The translations under genes and the position numbers were made by a program. DNA of 64,000 nucleotides from Ailanthus altissimus (lineage: Eukaryota > Streptophyta > Magnoliopsida > Sapindales > Simaroubaceae), in NCBI GenBank assembly GCA_946807835.1, contig OX327695.1, positions 28,440,501 to 28,504,500 on the forward strand. Reading direction: 5' to 3'. Under the pieces are notes generated by a model. That model was not told the DNA's origin. It was given only the letters and a program-made list of their open reading frames with translations, and ran no database searches. Below are positions 25,601 through 37,235 of the stretch, piece by piece. Numbering within the stretch: the first letter of the stretch is position 1; each line of letters begins with the position of its first letter.

Positions 25601-26949
25601 ACTGAAGGACGCACCAAAATTAGAATTACAAATATACTTTCAAGTTTAAATAGAATAATTTGAACTTAATTACAATAGATAAGTTCAAATCAAACTCAAA
25701 CTTTTTTTTATATATTTTCTTAATTAAAAAAAATATGTGAAAAACTTAAAAAATGTTTAAATTATATCATTTATATAATTATTCATTCTTGTATGATTTA
25801 TTACTCTCATACTTAAAAGAGAATATGCAATCAACATTTCTTATAAAAAAACCTTGATTCATTAAATAAATAATTATATTAAATACAAATTAAATAGTGC
25901 AATTACAATCTTCTAAGAGATTAAATCTCAAACACTATATAAGTGTACAAATTCTCATAACAAGAGACAAATTACAAAACAGCAAAAGAACCTTAAAAAC
26001 GCTCTTGTAATCTTTTGGTAATATTCAAGAGTACCCAAATACTAAAAAATAATAATATTTTACTTGTTTATTAAAACTCTACCCATATACAACACTCAAT
26101 TCTTCTCTTCGTTATTAACTTGAGTATCGAAATATTTTTTTATACGATTACTATCTCATTTTAAAATGCTTCTAGAAACATCATTAAAGAAAGAGACAAA
26201 TTTTCTCAAAATTCCTTCACAGACTCAAGAATGAAAAAATAAATTTTTAAAATTTCTAAACTTGAGAATTTCGTATTGAATTTAGATAAATTCAACTACC
26301 ACACATCACAAATATACAAATATATTATGTATTAGTATTATTCTTCAATACTCAAATATTTTAACAGTATTAATTTTAAAACCACTAATAATAAATTTAT
26401 TTATATATGTTAAATTTAATTTTCAAATATATTTACATATAATCTTTATTATTTAAAAAAACAATAGTAAATCCTAAAAAATAATTACATCTTCTTCACC
26501 AATGCATAAATGCGAATATTAAAGTCATATATTTATAAAAAAAACAAATACTCACATATTTTTAAAATATGAACAAATCAAACAATGATTCTTAAATTTA
26601 TAAAAAAAAATATAAATATTTAAACAAAAAAAAAACAACAAATTTTTCGTCTACAAATGTAAAAAAAATCAAAAATTTATTTTTTTAAATCACCATACTA
26701 AAAAATTCCCCCCGCCCCCCAAAAAAAGTCTCAAAAGTAAACATTTTTTTATGTTTTTAAAAAACCAAACAAATTTAAAAACATTTTTTCTTAAAATATT
26801 TTAAAATATCATTGTTTGAATTAAACAAAACAAAAATAATATAATTTATATTTGTATGCAGTTTTAAAAAATTAAAAGAAAAACTCTGTAATTGATAATT
26901 ATTATATTTATACATAACAAAATATACATGAATACTACAACATTTTCGT
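22640..26949. other. Long AT-rich intergenic region with duplicated segments
   Basis: No gene recognised. Two pairs of diverged direct repeats are visible: about 23065-23390 with 24320-24610, and 25192-25296 with 25343-25447. Open frames are all under 65 codons. Confidence 0.6.
25192..25447. repeat. Diverged tandem duplication, ~105-bp units, ~150-bp period
   Basis: Both units share AAGTTACG, TTGAGTGGCCAA, TAGCTAAATATCA or TAGCCAAATATCA, AAATAAAATTTT-like and ACCCAAACAATAAT-like blocks in the same order. Unit 1 is about 25192-25296 and unit 2 about 25343-25447. Origin unknown. Confidence 0.7.
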
Positions 26950-26950
26950 A

Positions 26951-28001
26951 TCACATTACTACACAAGAATTCGGATTCTCATCACTAAAGGCAGTGGTGT
27001 ACTTCACTTCGGAAGAACTCGCACGTGCGAGGGCGGAGGCCTCGGGGTCCTCAAACACATTTCGCACATACCCAGGTGGGGCCTTCTTATCATACGTTCC
27101 AGGCGCGTAAGGATGAGGCACTACATCGTACGACACATATGGCCAAAACTCGACCCTCTTCCCCGTTCGATGCATGACACGTTGCAGCACCTTATTGGGG
27201 TCCACGTATCCGATCACGGTCAATTTGCTTTGCTTGGGGTCCACGTACACTTCCGTTACACCTTTCATGCCTTGCACCGATTTCTTCACTTTCCTCTCGC
27301 AGCCTTCGCAGTCCATCTTGATTTTAATCTCCACCGTCTGATTATATCACTCAAAATAAACGTTACAGTCACATGCACACGCTTTACAAATAACTTTTGC
27401 AGAAAGGGAAAAGCACTTCCTGTTTTCGAGAATCAGCCGTCAACAGAAGCACTTCAAAAACAATAAGACATTTTCTACTTAACACTACTACTATAAATCC
27501 GGTAGTGCTTTTGACATGGCAAAAAGCACTTCACAGAATAGCTGGTTATTGTTTTATACAATGTTGTTTTAATTCAAACCAACGACATCGTTTTAAAAAT
27601 ACGTAAACGTATACGGATTGAAATAGTCTCCACAAATAATTTTTTTTAACCTATTGAAAATGAGAATAATATATAACCTAAATGAAGAAAAGTTCAAACA
27701 GTGCTTCCTCAGTAAGGAGACAACCTACGGGAAGTGCGGAAGCACTTCGAGGCACTAAAGCTAATGCTTATGAGCTTATCTCAAGTAATTATCTGAACCA
27801 GCTGATGGTATAGTGCTTTGAGAAAGCGAAAAGCACTTCCAATTAAGTTCCCAGTATAACTTGAAAACCCTAGAATTAGAAAGATATGATCATAAAAATT
27901 ATTTGCTATACCTGCAACTGCCTGCGATTTTTGAGTTTGTGAGCGGAGCTGCTAGACGATGAACAGTCACAGAGGTCAGAGACATATTCTAAGAAACCCA
28001 T
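26951..28001 (-). CDS. Heavy-metal-associated isoprenylated plant protein (HIPP26-like)
   Basis: HIPPs are small metal-binding proteins anchored to membranes or the nucleus by a farnesyl group. Two exons, 28001-27912 and 27337-26951, joined by a GT-AG intron, encode 158 residues. Residues 1-30 (MGFLEYVSDLCDC, a serine run, KLKNRRQLQ) are the short basic N-terminus typical of the single-HMA subgroup that includes HIPP26. The HMA domain (about 31-95) carries the metal-ligand motif MDCEGC with Cys40 and Cys43. The block HRTGKRVEFWPYV and DKKAPPGYVRNV follow, and the protein ends CVVM, a CaaX prenylation signal. Length and both ends match the family. A GTG at 27334 can look like an internal start, but the exon joins in frame at ACG (Thr31). 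Confidence 0.96.
27409..27840. repeat. Cluster of AAGCACTT motifs in the HIPP intron
   Basis: Exact AAGCACTT occurs at 27411, 27447, 27524, 27740 and 27831. Near-complement forms (TAGTGCTT or CAGTGCTT) occur at about 27503, 27700 and 27811. The outermost copies share GAAAAGCACTTCC. This may be a degraded MITE with AAAAGCACTT-rich structure; the class is not established. Confidence 0.6.
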
Positions 28002-28499
28002 CACAGCAATTACAAACAAACAACAAGAAGTACGAGAAACGAAGAAAGTGATTCTCAGTAAGCAATAACAACTATATATATCAGAAGAGATTCAAAATGA
28101 CCAGATATTCCAAGGAAGAATCTCAATAAATTATGAGATGCATAATAACTATTTGAGCGTTTGACACGTTTGTTTACATATGAAGCACGTGGAAGAATCT
28201 GGCTGCCACACGTTTCTGATTCTTTGTTTCTTAGCAAGAAACACCAGAGGCTTCAGCAAGTAGTCAAAACTACTTTTGAGCTTATCAAATAAATATCAGA
28301 TGCTTTTGCTTTCCTTGATCTCGGAGATGTTTGTTAGCGAGTATATATAACTTTGAAGTAGAGACTAAACCAAGCAACGCCCTTGAGTGTTCTCGTTGCT
28401 TCCATTGCTTTAGCTTTTAGGATAATTACAGCTGTGCTTTTTTACATTGTAATAATAAGTCAATGGAAGAAGCTAGACGATGAGCGTATGTATTATTAA

Positions 28500-29110
28500 T
28501 TACTGGGATTTAATTAAATTTAAAAATAATACTTCTCTTCATCTCAAATTTTTTTTCCTCAAATAATATTTTAAATAATTATTAAAATAAAATATTAAAA
28601 TAAATAATGTTAATAATTATTTAAAACGTCAATTTAAATAAAAAATTTAAAATATTATTTAAATTTAATATTACTTCTTAAATTCATATCACCCAAAAAA
28701 AATTATTATTTTATTATACAAAAAAAACTCATCTATTAATCTATCTTAAAATCACTTCTATAATTAAAATTTACTAATATTTATATAATTTTTTTAATAA
28801 TATAAAATAATACGGATTTTTAGATAGTTTAAAATTTAAGAGATGCATTTACACATAATGATGATGAGGAGATGATGATGAAATATATGACATGATACAT
28901 GATATGTGAGGGTCAATACAAATGGATACAAGATACAAATGTGAGGGTCAACACCTGAAAGAAATGTTAATTTCATGTCAAACACTGATAACAGAGAACT
29001 TGAAATGTGTGCTGAATTGCTACAATAAGCAAGAAGAAAATTATTTTTTGGTTCCAAGTTGTTTTCTTTGGATTTTATTGTCAAACTTATGCATATAAAG
29101 TTTCTTAACC
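28500..29110. other. Intergenic, AT-rich
   Basis: 28550-28690 resembles the foldback MITE family at 39925-40292. 28836-29123 is open on the minus strand for 95 codons, without a recognisable domain. Confidence 0.35.
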
Positions 29111-29116
29111 ATTTAA

Positions 29117-29718
29117 GCAACAAAGAAATGGATATGATGCTTAAATTGCTAATAGAAGCTTTGCCAAAAGGAACATTCCTACCAAGTATTACTTATGATG
29201 GAAATTTTTTTAAAAAAACTTGGGTTTGGATATGATGTTATTCATGTTTGCAAAACATGATAGTGTTTTGTTTTGAAAAGAATACGAGGCATTAAAAAAA
29301 TGTCCTCATTGTAATGAACCTAGGTATAAGTTTCATGATAGTAAGAAAAAAGTACCGCAAAAGGTGCAACATAGGAATTTGTGGGATATTCAAAAAAAGA
29401 GTAACATAAATAAATTTGTTGATGAAGATGTTAATTTAGAGGAACAAGTGTATCAACAGAATGAGTCATCTGATATTAATATTGTTATTGAACTTAATGA
29501 TCTTGATGCATGATCATATCGTAGAAATAATGTTGATCCACATATGATTGATGCATCAAATTTGGAAAGTAATAAGTCAAGGGATCTTGATTTAGATAAT
29601 TTCATATGTGATGAAGTTGAAGAAGAAGATGAAACAGTGGTAGAATATTGCTCAGGTAGTAAAGATGAGTTAGAAATTGATCATGATAGTGATATTGATG
29701 CACATCTAGACATATAGT
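29117..29718 (+). pseudogene. CACTA (En/Spm) TNP2-like transposase relic, N-terminus fused to acidic C-terminus
   Basis: The frame-shifted plus-strand translation gives LLIEALPKGTFLPSITYDG, then GYDVIHVCK, then EYEALKKCPHCNEPRYKFHD and KKKVPQKV. This is the N-terminal zinc-ribbon-like region of plant TNP2 transposases. It then jumps to an acidic stretch (NVDPHMIDASNLES ... CDEVEEEDETVVEYCSGS) that I associate with the C-terminal tail of such proteins. The whole catalytic centre is missing and stops interrupt the frame. It may belong to the same CACTA element whose terminus is at 32568, though a solo LTR now lies between them. Confidence 0.75.
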
Positions 29719-29719
29719 G

Positions 29720-30598
29720 TTTATCTTTATTAGAAACGTAAAATAGTAAGCTTCAATGTATTATTACTAATTGTTTTTAGTTTTCTATTAATCTGCTTTG
29801 ATTAGTAACACATCTATCATATTTTATACAGTTTAGCATTCTTAAGATTTCCTAAGCTATCAATTATACTTGAGCTTTCTCTCTTTCTTGTACGATTGTT
29901 TCTTATCTACATCCTTGCATATATTATTTTCTATTTATTTATTTATACGTCAAGTATATACATATATATATATATATATTTATTTATTTCAAGAATGAAT
30001 TGGTTGATTAAACTCAATTTTATTTGTTTATGCAGTTAGGCATTCTTAATACAGTCAGGTATATTTGACTATTTACATATACATGAACAATAGTTTCTTA
30101 GTTTCTTATTCATATCCTTCTATTTTTTTTTAGTATTATATTATATCTAATTATTAATTATTCATAATTATATGCAATTGTTATATCTATTAGTCTGTGA
30201 TATTTATTGGATTAATTGAGAGGTTGTGGATGGTAATGCCAAAATGGATATTTGACGGCCATTCATTTGACAATTTACAAAATATAGATTTGGTGAAACT
30301 TTAAATTATTTGTAGAATTTTATTTTATTTTATGTATTTTAATTGGTTTGTGATATTATGAACGGTATGAGTATGAAATTTTATAAAGGTCCTTTATTTA
30401 AAAATTCTAATAATTTCTAGGTTTGGAAAAAAATTTAAAGAAGATAAATAAAATTTTATATTAATTTATTTTACTTTGTTTGTTATTAATATTTGAAGAT
30501 TCTAATATTTAATTTTAAATTACTTAGATGACTCTTAAACCAGAGGGCTTCATGCAACAAATGATGTCTTCACAAAGAATATTATCTCGCTCTATAAA
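29720..30598. other. AT-rich DNA inside or beside the CACTA relic
   Basis: No coding sequence recognised. A short (TA)n run lies near 29958-29978. Confidence 0.4.
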
Positions 30599-30873
30599 TT
30601 TAGCTAACTAATGATTGCTCTTGATAGATGGTATATATCTTTAGAGCATTTGAGATACATGACATATCATCACTTTTGGGACTTGGTTAACAAATGTTCA
30701 TCTAGTTATTGCTTGTTGTGCATAAAATGTTTAAAAGTTTAGCTAACTAATGATTGCTCTTGATAGATGGTATATATCTTTAGAGCATTTGAGATACATG
30801 ACATATCATCACTTTTGGGACTTGGTTAACAAATGTTCATCTAGTTATTGCTTGTTGTGCATAAAATGTTTAA
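30599..30873. repeat. Tandem duplication of 136 bp, identical by eye
   Basis: Unit 1 at 30599-30734 and unit 2 at 30738-30873 start TTTAGCTAACTAATGATTGC and end ATAAAATGTTTAA, with period 139 bp. I found no mismatch. The identity suggests a recent duplication or an assembly artefact. Confidence 0.95.
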
Positions 30874-31299
30874 GCTAGTGTTTAAATACGATCATTAGAT
30901 ATTAGAATTTCGAATGTAGCACATTAACCTTTTTTAGTTGCTCATTACAGGATGTTTTATAATGATACTGCTATGGTGTATTTTGGATAAAATAATGTCA
31001 TGTATTGCAATGATATTGTTATGTATATTTTGAATATATAATGTCATTAATTTTTTTAATTTAGCTTATTTATGTTCATAAATCTTTCAATTTATTTTGT
31101 TTATTTTAAATTTTAATTAGATTCATTGTCTTATAACTACATAATGTTGAATTTTCAATCTTTTTGTAGTAAATATTCTTCAAATACAATTTATAACTTA
31201 AAATTATAATAGTTTGTCTTACTATAAATGTATTTATTACCAAAGTAATATTAATTTTATTACAAATTGTGAATTTATTTTTTTACTTAATAAATAAAG

Positions 31300-32120
31300 T
31301 GTTGAGGGAGGAAACGTCTTTCTCCCTCTTAAGATTATATTGAAACGAAGAATCTCAAATTCAACCTAGAACTTTAACCTCTTTACGTATCAAAATAACT
31401 TATTTATCAAGCAAAATATGAAATTCAAAACTGAATATAAAATAGCACAACACAATCTTACATAGTTTGGCCAATTGTCTACGTTCACGATGGATCCAAG
31501 GATTATAGCCTCTCTTATTAACTCCTTAGAGATTTTATAAAGAAAACCCAATGAATAACCCTCAAAAGGACCTAATGTTTGGTGAACCCTTACTCTACCA
31601 CGAGCAATGAATGCCCAAACGACGGTTTCACCCTAGCGTACACAAACATTTAGTGTCTACCCAATTCTTCCTCTTTCTTAGAGTCTCTCTTAATACTTAA
31701 TCTAAAATAAAAGATTTACAAGTGTTTATATAGAGGTTATTTAGTCCCTAGTAACCCTATTTCTTGTTGGAGTAAGAGTTCTCTTATTTTGAAAGTCCTA
31801 AACTTCTCAAAACTTAAAATCTGAATCAAAACGGACTTTTTGTCACTTTTGGCGTCGCGGCGTTGCATGTATCGCCCCCATCGCCGCGATGCTAGGCTTC
31901 TGTGTTAGGCGCCGCGACGCTCAGCCCTTTCGCCCTCTACGCGCATTTTCTTCGCTTCCGTCGCGTATTCGAGTCTCATTTCCACTTCTTCTTCATGTCC
32001 ATCATGTCTTAGACTTCTGCATATGTGTCCCACACATTCTAGACTTCTTGTGACTCTCCTATTTGGTATTTATCTCAATTATTGTCCAATCAAGATTGTT
32101 GAATCACCAAATCTTCAATA
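31300..32120 (-). mobile_element. Solo LTR, Copia family A, copy 3 (~820 bp)
   Basis: Homologous over its whole length to 12986-13775. The plus-strand start is TGTTGAGGGAGG and the end is near CTTCAATA. The flanks are TAAAG (31295-31299) and CAAAA (32121-32125), so the target duplication is decayed or the end shifted. The GC-rich segment about 31850-31950 contains several GCG-rich short repeats (GGCGTCGCGGCG, CGCCGCGATG), also found in weaker form in the other two copies. Confidence 0.85.
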
Positions 32121-32154
32121 CAAAATGTTTTGTTTTCAAAATAAAATTAGGCAA

Positions 32155-32568
32155 CAAATGGTTTGTGGCTTAACATTTCTATAATTATTTTAAATTCTTT
32201 GTAACCAATCCATTTTCTTGCAAGAAACAAACTACGATAACAAAAAAAATATTGTCGAGCAAATACCTTTAGGCAACAAAATAGCATTGTAGAACAAAAT
32301 ACAATTGAGCAACAAAATAGCATTGTAGAGCAAAGTATTTTTAGGCAACAAAATATTTGTCGCCTCATGATTTTTCACATTTGTTTGCAATTTTTAGCAA
32401 CAAAAGTATTTTATCGCCCGAGACTAACATAGGCAACAAAGTTCTACTTTTGTAGTTGTAGATATAGCGTGACGATGCTGGAGCCATGACTTTAGCGACA
32501 AATCTTTTTTCTCGATAATCTATGACAACAAAATTTATTTGTCACTGAAGACTATTTCTGTTGTAGTG
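32155..32568 (-). mobile_element. CACTA transposon terminus with subterminal repeats
   Basis: Read on the minus strand, the element starts at 32568 with CACTACAACAGAAATAG, the diagnostic CACTA-type inverted-repeat end. Inward, GCAACAAA or GCGACAAA motifs recur many times (for example about 32152, 32271, 32306, 32345, 32398, 32433 and 32498), as expected of CACTA subterminal repeats. The opposite end was not found; it may lie beyond the TNP2 relic at 29117-29718. Confidence 0.75.
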
Positions 32569-32589
32569 AATATATAATGGTAGTGAATA

Positions 32590-33980
32590 TTCAAGACTAC
32601 CTTATTAAAAATCTTGTTAGTAAAATTCATTGGGATAAAACCTGATCGAAGAAAAAAAATAGTACAATGCACGTTTGTACATTAATATTAGTGACGGATA
32701 ATAATCTAATCGGGAGATTAACAATCTTAATCAAAATGAGAAGAGATTGACAAAGCTATAATACTAATATAATTATTCTCTTAAAAGAGTGGGCTCTCCC
32801 TAATTAAATGCTTCCCATTAGAATAACATCCATCAATTTGACAATTTGTTGAACTGACACATACTAATTTTATAAACTAATTTCTCAAAAGTTAACGTAA
32901 GTAGAGATTTAATAAACATATCTACAAAATTACCAATGGAGCGTATGCATTTAATATCAATTTTCTTGATTTACTATAACTCATGAGTGTTAAATTTTTT
33001 TAGAGAAATATGTTTGGTTTTATCTCTTTTGATGTTCGCCTCAAACTTCACCAATACAAGCAATATTGTTTTCATATATTATAGTTGAAATATTTATTGC
33101 AGAAGGTAGGCTGTATATACTCTGAATGTGATGAATGATAGATCACAGTCATATGCATTCTCTTCTTGTTTCATGTAATGCGAGAATCTTAAAGTGGTTT
33201 AAGAAAGTGGAAATAGAGATTTTTTTTATGGATCGCCATGATATTGTTGTATTGTTGTAAGTAAGACATATCCCGTTTATGCGTGAGCTTTATGGGAATT
33301 AGATAAGTATCCAACATCTGCATAACCAACTAGACTTGGATTTTTAGTAGGTTCATTGGAATAAAATAGTTTCAAATCTATCGTTCAACGGAGGTAACGA
33401 AATATATGTTTGACACCATTCCAATAACGTCATGTTGGTACATAACTGAATCTTGTCAATAAGTTTACTATAAAAGTTATGTTCGGTCTAATGCATTGGG
33501 TTAGATATAATAATGCACAAATTACATTAAGACATAATACTTCTAAACTAAGTATTTTCTCATTTTCTTCCTTAGGACAAAATGGATTATTATTTTGGAT
33601 CAAGAGACCAAACAACCATATGAGTTATTTAACGGATGAGCTTTATCTATATTGAATCTTCTTAGAATTTTTTTAATATATGTAAATTGATGGATAGAGA
33701 TTTTATTTGATTTGTGCTTGATTTGCAAGGTGAGACAATATTTAATCTTTCTCAAGTCTTTCATTCTAAATTCTATTTTTAAGTATTATGTAGTCTTTAT
33801 AAGCTCTTTAAGAGTCTTGATCAAATTCATGTCATCAACATATACAACTATAATGGCGAACCCAAATTCTATCTTTTTTATAAATACATATAAAAATATT
33901 AGGTCATTAATATATCCTCAATTTATTATGTATTTGTTTAGGCAGCTGTACCACATGTACTCAGATTATTTAAATTTATA
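32590..33980 (-). pseudogene. Copia polymerase relic: C-terminal reverse transcriptase and RNase H
   Basis: Heavily mutated minus-strand frames contain the RT signature YVDD (33831-33842), then DLRKIKYCLTLQIKH, HQFTYIKKILRRFNIDKAHPL, YLTQCIRPNITF, YSNEPTKNPSLVGYADVGYL (RNase H start), IIYENNIACIGEV, and a tail FEKLVYKI. Many stops and frameshifts make it non-functional. Upstream it begins with LYKFK and MWYSCLNKY, which continues the RT segment at 36001-36458 across the LTR inserted at 33986-35995. Confidence 0.9.
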
Positions 33981-33985
33981 CAAAA

Positions 33986-35995
33986 TATTGAGTGTTGATT
34001 TATATAAGGTGCATGCATATGGTATATATGTTCATTATTCAAATATACAGATATTATATATATGTGCACAGCAAAAATTTAAAAATTTAAACAATGAATA
34101 CAATTATTACATATTAATCAAATTAATAACGAAATTGAGAATTAAACCCTTGAAGCCTTTTGATTAAAATTTTTTGAAGTCCACCTGAAATGTAAACTTT
34201 GTCAATCTTAGTAATCAACAAAAGTATGATTAATTGTCTAGAATAACAGTATATTAATCCAACAAATTGTTTAACAAATTAACCGTAAGTATTTAATTTT
34301 CTTTTGATTAACACTTAATTAATAAATCAAATACTTAATTAAACTTAATGGCCTAAACCAAATAAAAAAGGAAAATTAATCTATAATTCAATACTTGAAT
34401 TATAAATTGAGAAGAACAAAATTTTTTCTCTCTTTTCCTCTTCGATGATCAACCAAATTTTTGTTAAAGCTTTACTTTACTTAATTTTATTTCATTTTGC
34501 ACATATATATATATATATATACAAATGAACTTCATTTTACTTAATTTGAATTTATATTTAACTTAATTTAACTAAAGTTAATATTTAACCCTAATTAGGT
34601 TAGTTTAATTAACTCTTAAGTTTAGTAAATATTTAACTAACCTAATCCTAGTTAACTAACTTAATCATAGTTAGATTAATCATTATTTAACCATTAAATA
34701 AGGTTAATATCTTATTAATTTAACCATATAGTTAATTTTTAATCATAGTTAAGTTAAATCATTTAGTTAACTATTAAATAAATAAATATTTATTTTAATT
34801 ATTTCATAATTAAATAATCATTTAGTGAAATTACTTTTATATCATTGTTAGGTTACCAAGTTAACCCAAAATAGGTATTATTTTTTATTATATATTTGAG
34901 TTAACTTAACTATAGTAAATTGCTGAATTTTACTGTATTGAACTATTCAATACGGTATGCTTCCCAAGTGCACAATGAGTACATTTCATATTGCAACTCC
35001 ATAGGTTTACGCTCGATTCATCAAATAGAACTATTTCATAAGTCCATGCTTGATGCCCCAGGCACATGTCACAGATATTACAAATTAGCGCGTTAGACCA
35101 TACATGTTGAGGTTATTACATATTCGTATAATCTTTCCGTCATTATACCCTGAATGGGCGGAGATACAGATCATTACCGTTAAACCCCTATAAACTCATC
35201 CGTGAACTTATATTTAGATTCGCATCTTAATGAACAATATACGCAAACACTTTCACTATATTATTCAACTCTGTGTGAAACTCTTTTCCCGGGTTAATTG
35301 CTTATGGCCATAAGACTTCATAAGATACAATCTCAGAGCATCGGATATACAACCCACCTATGTGAGTTGACAGATCCTATATCTACGCACACCGAATTTT
35401 AAGAGCATCAAACCATATCCAGTAACACGTAGCAATCCGACCATGAAAGGTTTCTGATATATGTGGAACCAAAGTATAATGGATTACCCACAAACCCACT
35501 GTGTTGCTCACGTCAAAGGACCATGAATACTACTCAACTAGAGAGGATCTTCATTTGATGGATTCATAAGATATCTATTGGAGTTCTCGTGAGTATATTC
35601 AATAGTCAGTTTTGACTCAATACTTGTATGCCTATACGAGCTTCTACTAAGCTCATGGTCAGCTAAGAACAATCATCTGTACAGATATAGACATACATTG
35701 ATCTATATAATAGTGATGCACCGATAAACCCGTATTGGTGAATATAGATCAGGAGCACTAAGTTTGAGAACATACTTTATCATTTATAACTCTCAACATT
35801 GCTAACTCTTGGCCTTGGTCTAAACTCCTTTAAACCATATATGAACTCTTTCAGATCATACAATCTATACATTGTTATAAGATTTAATACAATTTAATAA
35901 AGGTTAATAGCGATTTAATAAAATATACATTGTATAAATATCACAAAATAATTATTCATACAAACAAGGATGACACGTAAGCACAAACCCTAACA
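33986..35995 (-). mobile_element. Long solo LTR, family B, copy 2 (~2.0 kb), nested in Copia RT
   Basis: Minus orientation. It begins at 35995 with TGTTAGGGTTTGTGCTTACG and ends at 33986 with CACTCAATA. The flanks are CAAAA (33981-33985) and CAAAG (35996-36000), a 5-bp duplication with one mismatch. The reverse transcriptase reading frame stops at LIKLPRSL on one side and resumes with LYKFK on the other, which fixes the insertion point independently. The first ~1.1 kb matches 14965-16100. The plus-strand 151-codon ORF at 33712-34167 spans this boundary and is spurious. Confidence 0.88.
34502..34521. repeat. (TA)n microsatellite
   Basis: Short alternating AT tract inside the family B LTR. Confidence 0.85.
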
Positions 35996-36000
35996 CAAAG

Positions 36001-36458
36001 ATCTTGGTAACTTGATCAAATACAAATTGCGATTATATGCTTCAGGCATGTTAAATCATTTAAGGATTTTTATGTGAATATCTACGTCATGTGACCCATA
36101 CAAGTAAGCTGTTACTACATCCATAAGACGAATATCGAGCTTTTTTAAGATTGTCAAACTTATCAAAAATCGAATTGTAATTGTATCCATCACAGGGGAA
36201 TAAGTTCATCATAATCAATACCAAGTCTTTGCAAGAAATCTTAAGCAGTGAATCTTACTTTATATTTGATGACCTCATTGTTTTCGTTATGTTTCGTACA
36301 AGAGTCCATTTATATTCTACATGTTTGACATCTTCAGGTGTTCAGACTACAAATCTAAATACTTCACTCTTAGCTAAAGAAGTTAATTCTACTTGAATTG
36401 CTTTCTTTTATTAGAGTTAATTATGTTTTTCTCTATATTCATCAATAGTTTGTGGCTC
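36001..36458 (-). pseudogene. Copia polymerase relic: N-terminal reverse transcriptase
   Basis: Minus-strand frames give EPQTIDEYR, then KKAIQVELTSLAKSEVF, TPEDVKHVEYKWTLVRN, LGIDYDEL, LMDVVTAYLYGSHDVDIHIK and LIKLPRSL, the standard opening of plant Copia RT. It is interrupted by stops and frameshifts, and continues at 33980 beyond the inserted LTR. Its upstream edge abuts LTR-like sequence at 36459. Confidence 0.88.
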
Positions 36459-36554
36459 AAAATACTATAATACTTTCTAGATGTTTCTTAACATTTGAGT
36501 TATTCTTAGCTCTCACTTTTTATTATTCATTTATAACATATTATCAGCACAATT
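36459..36554 (+). repeat. LTR 3' end and primer-binding region of a Copia element, inverted copy at 39477-39572
   Basis: The end CATTTATAACATATTATCAGCACAA contains the TTATCAGCAC phrase common at the LTR/primer-site junction of this Copia group. The reverse complement of 39477-39572 matches it along its whole ~95 bp with moderate divergence. Confidence 0.75.
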
Positions 36555-36867
36555 TATTGGTAAGCTCAATTTTTAATTTTTATATTAAGTTTTTGACTTA
36601 TTTTATTTTATATTATTTATTTTTATATGTTTCATTTATATTTATTTATTATTTGTAATATGTTTATATTATTGCGTGATATAATCCTTATAAGTAAGCT
36701 TTATAGTTACATTCATTTAGATCTTCCACATTAGAAAATAAAGACAAATATTATTCATTATAATTTTAAACTAGAATTTAGAATTCTATATTGAAAATTT
36801 TAAATTTATTTCTTTTAATTACTTACTCAAATTGAAGGCTACACCTCTTCATTGTTATAAATCTATA

Positions 36868-37085
36868 GAATGTTATGCCTCTTAATTATTATCATTTTAT
36901 AGAAGACTATGCCTCCTTATTACTATCAATATATGGAAGTGTATGCCTCCTCATTGTTATCACTATATAAAAAGTCATGCCTCCTTATTATTATCACTAT
37001 ATAAAAAGTCATGCCTCCTTATTATTATCATAAATGAAAGGTTGTGCCTCCTCAATAATACTGATAAATAAAAGGTCATGTTTCT
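36868..37085 (+). repeat. Tandem repeat, ~34-bp units, in a Copia leader
   Basis: About seven imperfect units built on AAAAGTCATGCCTCCTTATT, best preserved at 36960-37030 where two units are nearly identical. It lies between the LTR end and gag, a position where I recall similar ATGCCTCC arrays in related Copia elements. It is not a CRISPR: there are no unique spacers and the host is a plant. Confidence 0.75.
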
Positions 37086-37235
37086 TAATTATAATTATTT
37101 TATGTATATGGAAGGTCGTGTCTCATAAAATTATTTTTGATATTTATATTTTTACATTATATATTTGTTGAATAATATTTATATTTTATCAATACTAATT
37201 TTTAATTCCATTCTTTATATTCAAAGCTTCTGAAA

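Noticed and set aside
33712..34167. 151-codon plus-strand ORF
   Set aside because: It spans the junction of the inserted LTR and the antisense of Copia reverse transcriptase; no domain of its own.
36868..37085. Regularly spaced repeats that could look like a CRISPR array
   Set aside because: Units are contiguous and there are no unique spacers. The DNA is plant and the array lies in a Copia leader.
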